NCBI GenBank assembly: GCA_023053545.1
Contig: JAKZAN010000047.1
Location: forward strand, 186,001-250,000
DNA from: Lepidurus packardi
Lineage: Eukaryota; Arthropoda; Branchiopoda; Notostraca; Triopsidae
Reading direction: 5' to 3'
Length of the DNA: 64,000 nucleotides
Shown here piece after piece: positions 61,074-64,000 of this stretch; position 1 is the stretch's first letter; each line of letters opens with the position of its first letter. Below the pieces are notes generated by a model, which was given only the letters and a program-made list of their open reading frames with translations, was not told the origin of the DNA and made no database searches. The position numbers and the translations under genes were made by a program.

Positions 61074-61204
61074 TCATTTAGAGGAAAGCCCATTGATTTA
61101 AAGTTTAAATAGTGATAACATTGTAAAACAGAAAATTGGAAAGAAAGAAAATAAATATCGGCAAAGAGCTTTGCTCACGCTGAGATTAAATAAAAAAAAA
61201 AAAA
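61074..61204 (+). other. 3' UTR, terminal hairpin and poly(A), older LINE
   Basis: A short AT-rich 3' UTR without the C-rich repeats of copy 1. AATAAA at 61,150-61,155. Hairpin GCAAA-GAGC-TTTGC at 61,161-61,174, followed by TCACGCTGAGATTAAAT and 13 A residues (61,192-61,204). Copy 1 ends with the same arrangement: a 5-bp stem with a 4-nt loop, then ACGCCTGTTAAAG and poly(A). Retention of the layout between diverged subfamilies suggests function. Confidence 0.65.
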
Positions 61205-61678
61205 TTAAGTCCGTAAGGAATTGATTAAGTCCGTAAGGAATTAATTCAGTCCATTAATTAATTAATTCAGTACGTAAGGAATTAATTCAGTGCGTAAAGA
61301 ATTAATTCAGTCCGTGATGAATTAATTCAATCCGTAAGGAATTAATTCAATCCGTAAGGAATTAATTCAGTAATTAAGTAATTAATTCAGTCCGTAAGGA
61401 ATTAATTCAATCCGTAATGAATCAATTCAGTCCATTAATTAATTAATTCAGCCCGTAAGGAATTAATTCATTCCGTAAGGAAATAATTCAGTCCGTAAGG
61501 AATTATTTCAGTCGGTAAGGAATTAATTCAATCCGTAAGGAATTAATTCAGTCCGTAAGGAATTAATTCAGTCCGTTAGGAATTAATTCAGTCCGTAAGA
61601 AAGTAATTCAGCCCGTAAGGAATTAATTCAGTCATTAAGGAATTAATTCAGTCCGTAAGGAATTAATTCTATCCGTAA

Positions 61679-61817
61679 AGAATTAATTCAGTCCGTAAGG
61701 AAATAATTAAGTCCGTAAGTTATTAATTAAGTCCGTAAGGAATTAATTCACTCAGTAAGGAATTAATTAAGTCCGTAAGGAATTGATTAAGTCCGTAAGG
61801 AATTAATTCAGTCCTTA
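61679..61817. other. Unoccupied duplicate of the older LINE's insertion site
   Basis: 61,679-61,777 matches the LINE's left flank (56,191-56,289), including AAATAATTAAG, AAGTTATTAATTAAG and the rare CACTCAGTAAGG monomers. 61,765-61,816 matches its right flank (from 61,205), including GGAATTGATTAAG. The two flanks are joined here without the element, and AATTAAGTCCGTA is present once. This is the array's own record of the pre-insertion site. Confidence 0.85.
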
Positions 61818-62489
61818 AGTAATTAATTCAGTCCGTAAGGAATTAATTCAATCCGTAATGAATCAATTCAGTCCATTAATTAATTAATTCAGCCCGTAAG
61901 GAATTAATTCATTCCGTAAGGAATTAATTCATTCCGTAAGGAATTAATTCAGTCTGTAATGAATTAATTCAATCCGTAAGGAAATAATTCAGTCCGTAAG
62001 GAATTATTTCAGTCGGTAAGGAATTAATTCAATCCGTAAGGAATTAATTCAGTCCGTAAGGAATTAATTCAGTCCGTTAGGAATTAATTCAGTCCGTAAG
62101 GAATTAATTCAGTCCGTAAGAAAGTAATTCAGCCCGTAAGGAATTAATTCAGTCATTAAGGAATTAATTCAGTCCGTAAGGAATTAATTCTATCCGTAAA
62201 GAATTAATTCAATCCGTAAGGAACTAATTCAGTCCGTAAGGAACTAATTCAGTCCGTAATGTATTAATTCAGTCCGTGAGAAATTAATTCAGCACGAAGG
62301 AATTAATTAATTCCCTAAGGAATTAATTTGGTCCGTAAGGAATCAATTCAATCCGTAAGGAATTAATTCAGTCCGTAAGGAATTAATTCAGTCCGTAAGG
62401 AATTAATTCAATCCGTAAGGAATTAATTCAATCCGTAAGGAATTAATTCAGTCCGTAAGGAATTAATTCAATCCGTAATGAATTATTTC

Positions 62490-63773
62490 AGTCCATTAAT
62501 TAATTAATTCAGTCCGTAAGGAATTAATTCAATCCGTAATGAATTAATTCAGTCCATTAATTAATTAATTCAGTCCGTAAGGAATTAATTCAGTAAGTAA
62601 GGAAATAATTCAGTCCGTAAGGAATTAATTCAGTCCGTAAAAAATTAATTTAGCACGTAAGGAATTAATTCATACCGTTAAGAATTAATTCAGTCCGTAA
62701 GGAATTAATTCAATCCATAAGGAATTAATTCAGTCCGTAAGGAATTAATTCATTCCGTAAGGAATTTATTATGTTAGTAAGGAACTAGTTCAGTCCGTAA
62801 TGTATTAATGCAGTCCGTAAGAAATAAATTCCGCCCGTAAGGAATTAATTCAATCTCTAAGGAATTAATTTGGTCCTTAAGGAATTAATTCATTCCGTTA
62901 AAAATTAATTCATTCTGTAAGGAATTAATTCAATCCGTAAGGAATTTATTCAGTCCGTAAGGAATTAATTCAATCCGTAAGGAATTAATTCCGTCCGTAA
63001 CGAATTAATTCAGTCCGGAAGGTATTAATTCAATCAGTAATGAATTAATTCAGTCCGTAAGGAATTAATTCACTCCGAAAGGAATTAATTAAGTCCGTAA
63101 GGAATTGATTCAGTCCGTAAGGAATTAACTAAGTCCATTAATTAATTAATTCAGTCCGTAAGGAATTAATTCAATCCGTAATGAATTAATTCAGTCCATT
63201 AATTAATTAATTCAGTCCGTAAGGAATTAATTCAGTAAGTAAGGAAATAATTCAGTCCGTAAGGAATTAATTCAGTCCGTAAAAAATTAATTTAGCACGT
63301 AAGGAATTAATTCATACCGTTAAGAATTAATTCAGTCCGTAAGGAATTAATTCAATCCATAAGGAATTAATTCAGTCCGTAAGGAATTAATTCATTCCGT
63401 AAGGAATTTATTATGTTAGTAAGGAACTAGTTCAGTCCGTAATGTATTAATGCAGTCCGTAAGAAATAAATTCCGCCCGTAAGGAATTAATTCAATCTCT
63501 AAGGAATTAATTTGGTCCTTAAGGAATTAATTCATTCCGTTAAAAATTAATTCATTCTGTAAGGAATTAATTCAATCCGTAAGGAATTTATTCAGTCCGT
63601 AAGGAATTAATTCAATCCGTAAGGAATTAATTCCGTCCGTAACGAATTAATTCAGTCCGGAAGGTATTAATTCAATCAGTAATGAATTAATTCAGTCCGT
63701 AAGGAATTAATTCACTCCGAAAGGAATTAATTAAGTCCGTAAGGAATTGATTCAGTCCGTAAGGAATTAACTC
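62490..63773. repeat. 642-bp tandem higher-order repeat
   Basis: The tag ATGTTAGTAAGG lies at 62,771 and 63,413 (642 bp apart). The same order of variants follows in both (AACTAG, TTCCGCCCG, AATCTCTAAGG, CCGTTAAAAATT, CAATCAGTAATG). Unit limits of about 62,490-63,131 and 63,132-63,773 are approximate. Confidence 0.8.
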
Positions 63774-64000
63774 AGTCCATTAATTAATTAATTCAGTCCG
63801 TAAGGAATTTATTCAGTCCGTAAGGAATTAATTCAGTCCGTAAGGAATTAATTCAATCCGTAAGGAATTAATTCAGTCCGTAAGGAATTAATTCACTCAG
63901 TAAGGAATTAAAACAATCCGTAATGAATTAATTCAGTCCATTAATTAATTAATTCAGTACGTAAATAATTAATTCAGTCCGTAAGGATTTAATTCATTCC

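Larger units (their letters stand above)
56289..61204 (+). mobile_element. Older LINE with ORF1 and ORF2, degenerate
   Basis: A 4.9-kb non-LTR retrotransposon with 5' UTR, gag-like ORF1, ORF2, short 3' UTR, terminal hairpin and a 13-nt poly(A). ORF2 is clearly related to copies 1 and 2 (shared GDxNAHHWxWED, FADDLL and CPC...H...HC) but only roughly half identical by eye, so it is another subfamily. ORF1 has one frame break; ORF2 has a premature stop, a frameshift and a 50-bp internal duplication. It may be full length at the 5' end, since a leader of about 190 bp precedes ORF1. It is inserted in the same orientation and satellite phase as copy 1. Confidence 0.92.
61205..64000. repeat. 20-bp satellite array, segment 4
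   Basis: Zone III satellite continuing to the end of the window. It contains the unoccupied duplicate of the older LINE's insertion site and a 642-bp tandem HOR. No gene or insertion is seen. Confidence 0.97.

Noticed and set aside
34981-61204. Assignment of the LINEs to R1/TRAS/SART
   Set aside because: Targeting a repeat and lacking RNase H fit, but motifs such as GVPQGSPLSP and FADDLL also suit Tad- or I-like groups. A phylogeny would be needed, so the clade is left open.
1-64000. CENP-B box in the monomer
   Set aside because: No match to the CENP-B box core (TTCG...CGGG) in the monomer or its common variants.

Overview
The window is eukaryotic and almost entirely satellite DNA. About 52 kb of the 64 kb is one tandem array of a 20-bp monomer, TCCGTAAGGAATTAATTCAG, with 21-bp variants. 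The rest is three insertions of poly(A)-tailed non-LTR retrotransposons (LINEs). No host gene, tRNA, rRNA or CRISPR was found. The LINE type (gag-like ORF1 with zinc knuckles; ORF2 with an apurinic-type endonuclease, reverse transcriptase and a C-terminal Cys/His motif; no RNase H domain seen) belongs to the broad Jockey/R1/I/Tad assemblage. An invertebrate, perhaps an arthropod, is likely, but the host cannot be named from this sequence.

Layout. 1-34,980: satellite in three zones of monomer variants, with higher-order repeats (HORs) from about 0.6 to 7.5 kb. 34,981-38,425: LINE copy 1 with an uninterrupted 1,044-aa ORF2. 38,426-45,866: satellite. 45,867-49,311: LINE copy 2, same protein and same 27-nt poly(A). 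49,312-56,288: satellite, most diverged near its end. 56,289-61,204: a longer, older, broken LINE of a related but distinct subfamily, with ORF1 and ORF2. 61,205-64,000: satellite, including an unoccupied duplicate of the older LINE's insertion site.

Copies 1 and 2 are not separate insertions. Satellite on both sides is duplicated with them, so an approximately 11-kb block (32,444-43,490) was copied in tandem (43,491-54,292). The two blocks differ by two satellite-only length changes and few substitutions, so the event is recent or is an assembly duplication.

The main result is that the two independent insertion events (copy 1/2 ancestor; older element) lie in the same orientation and at the same phase of the 20-bp monomer. 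In both, the 5' end follows ...AGTCCGT and the poly(A) is followed by TTcAGTCCGT or TTAAGTCCGT. The target duplication is about 10-13 bp in both. The filled and empty sites of the older element confirm this. It suggests a LINE lineage that targets this satellite, comparable in logic to telomere-repeat-targeting TRAS/SART elements but with a different target. Both subfamilies also share a small hairpin just before the poly(A), a candidate recognition structure for the reverse transcriptase.
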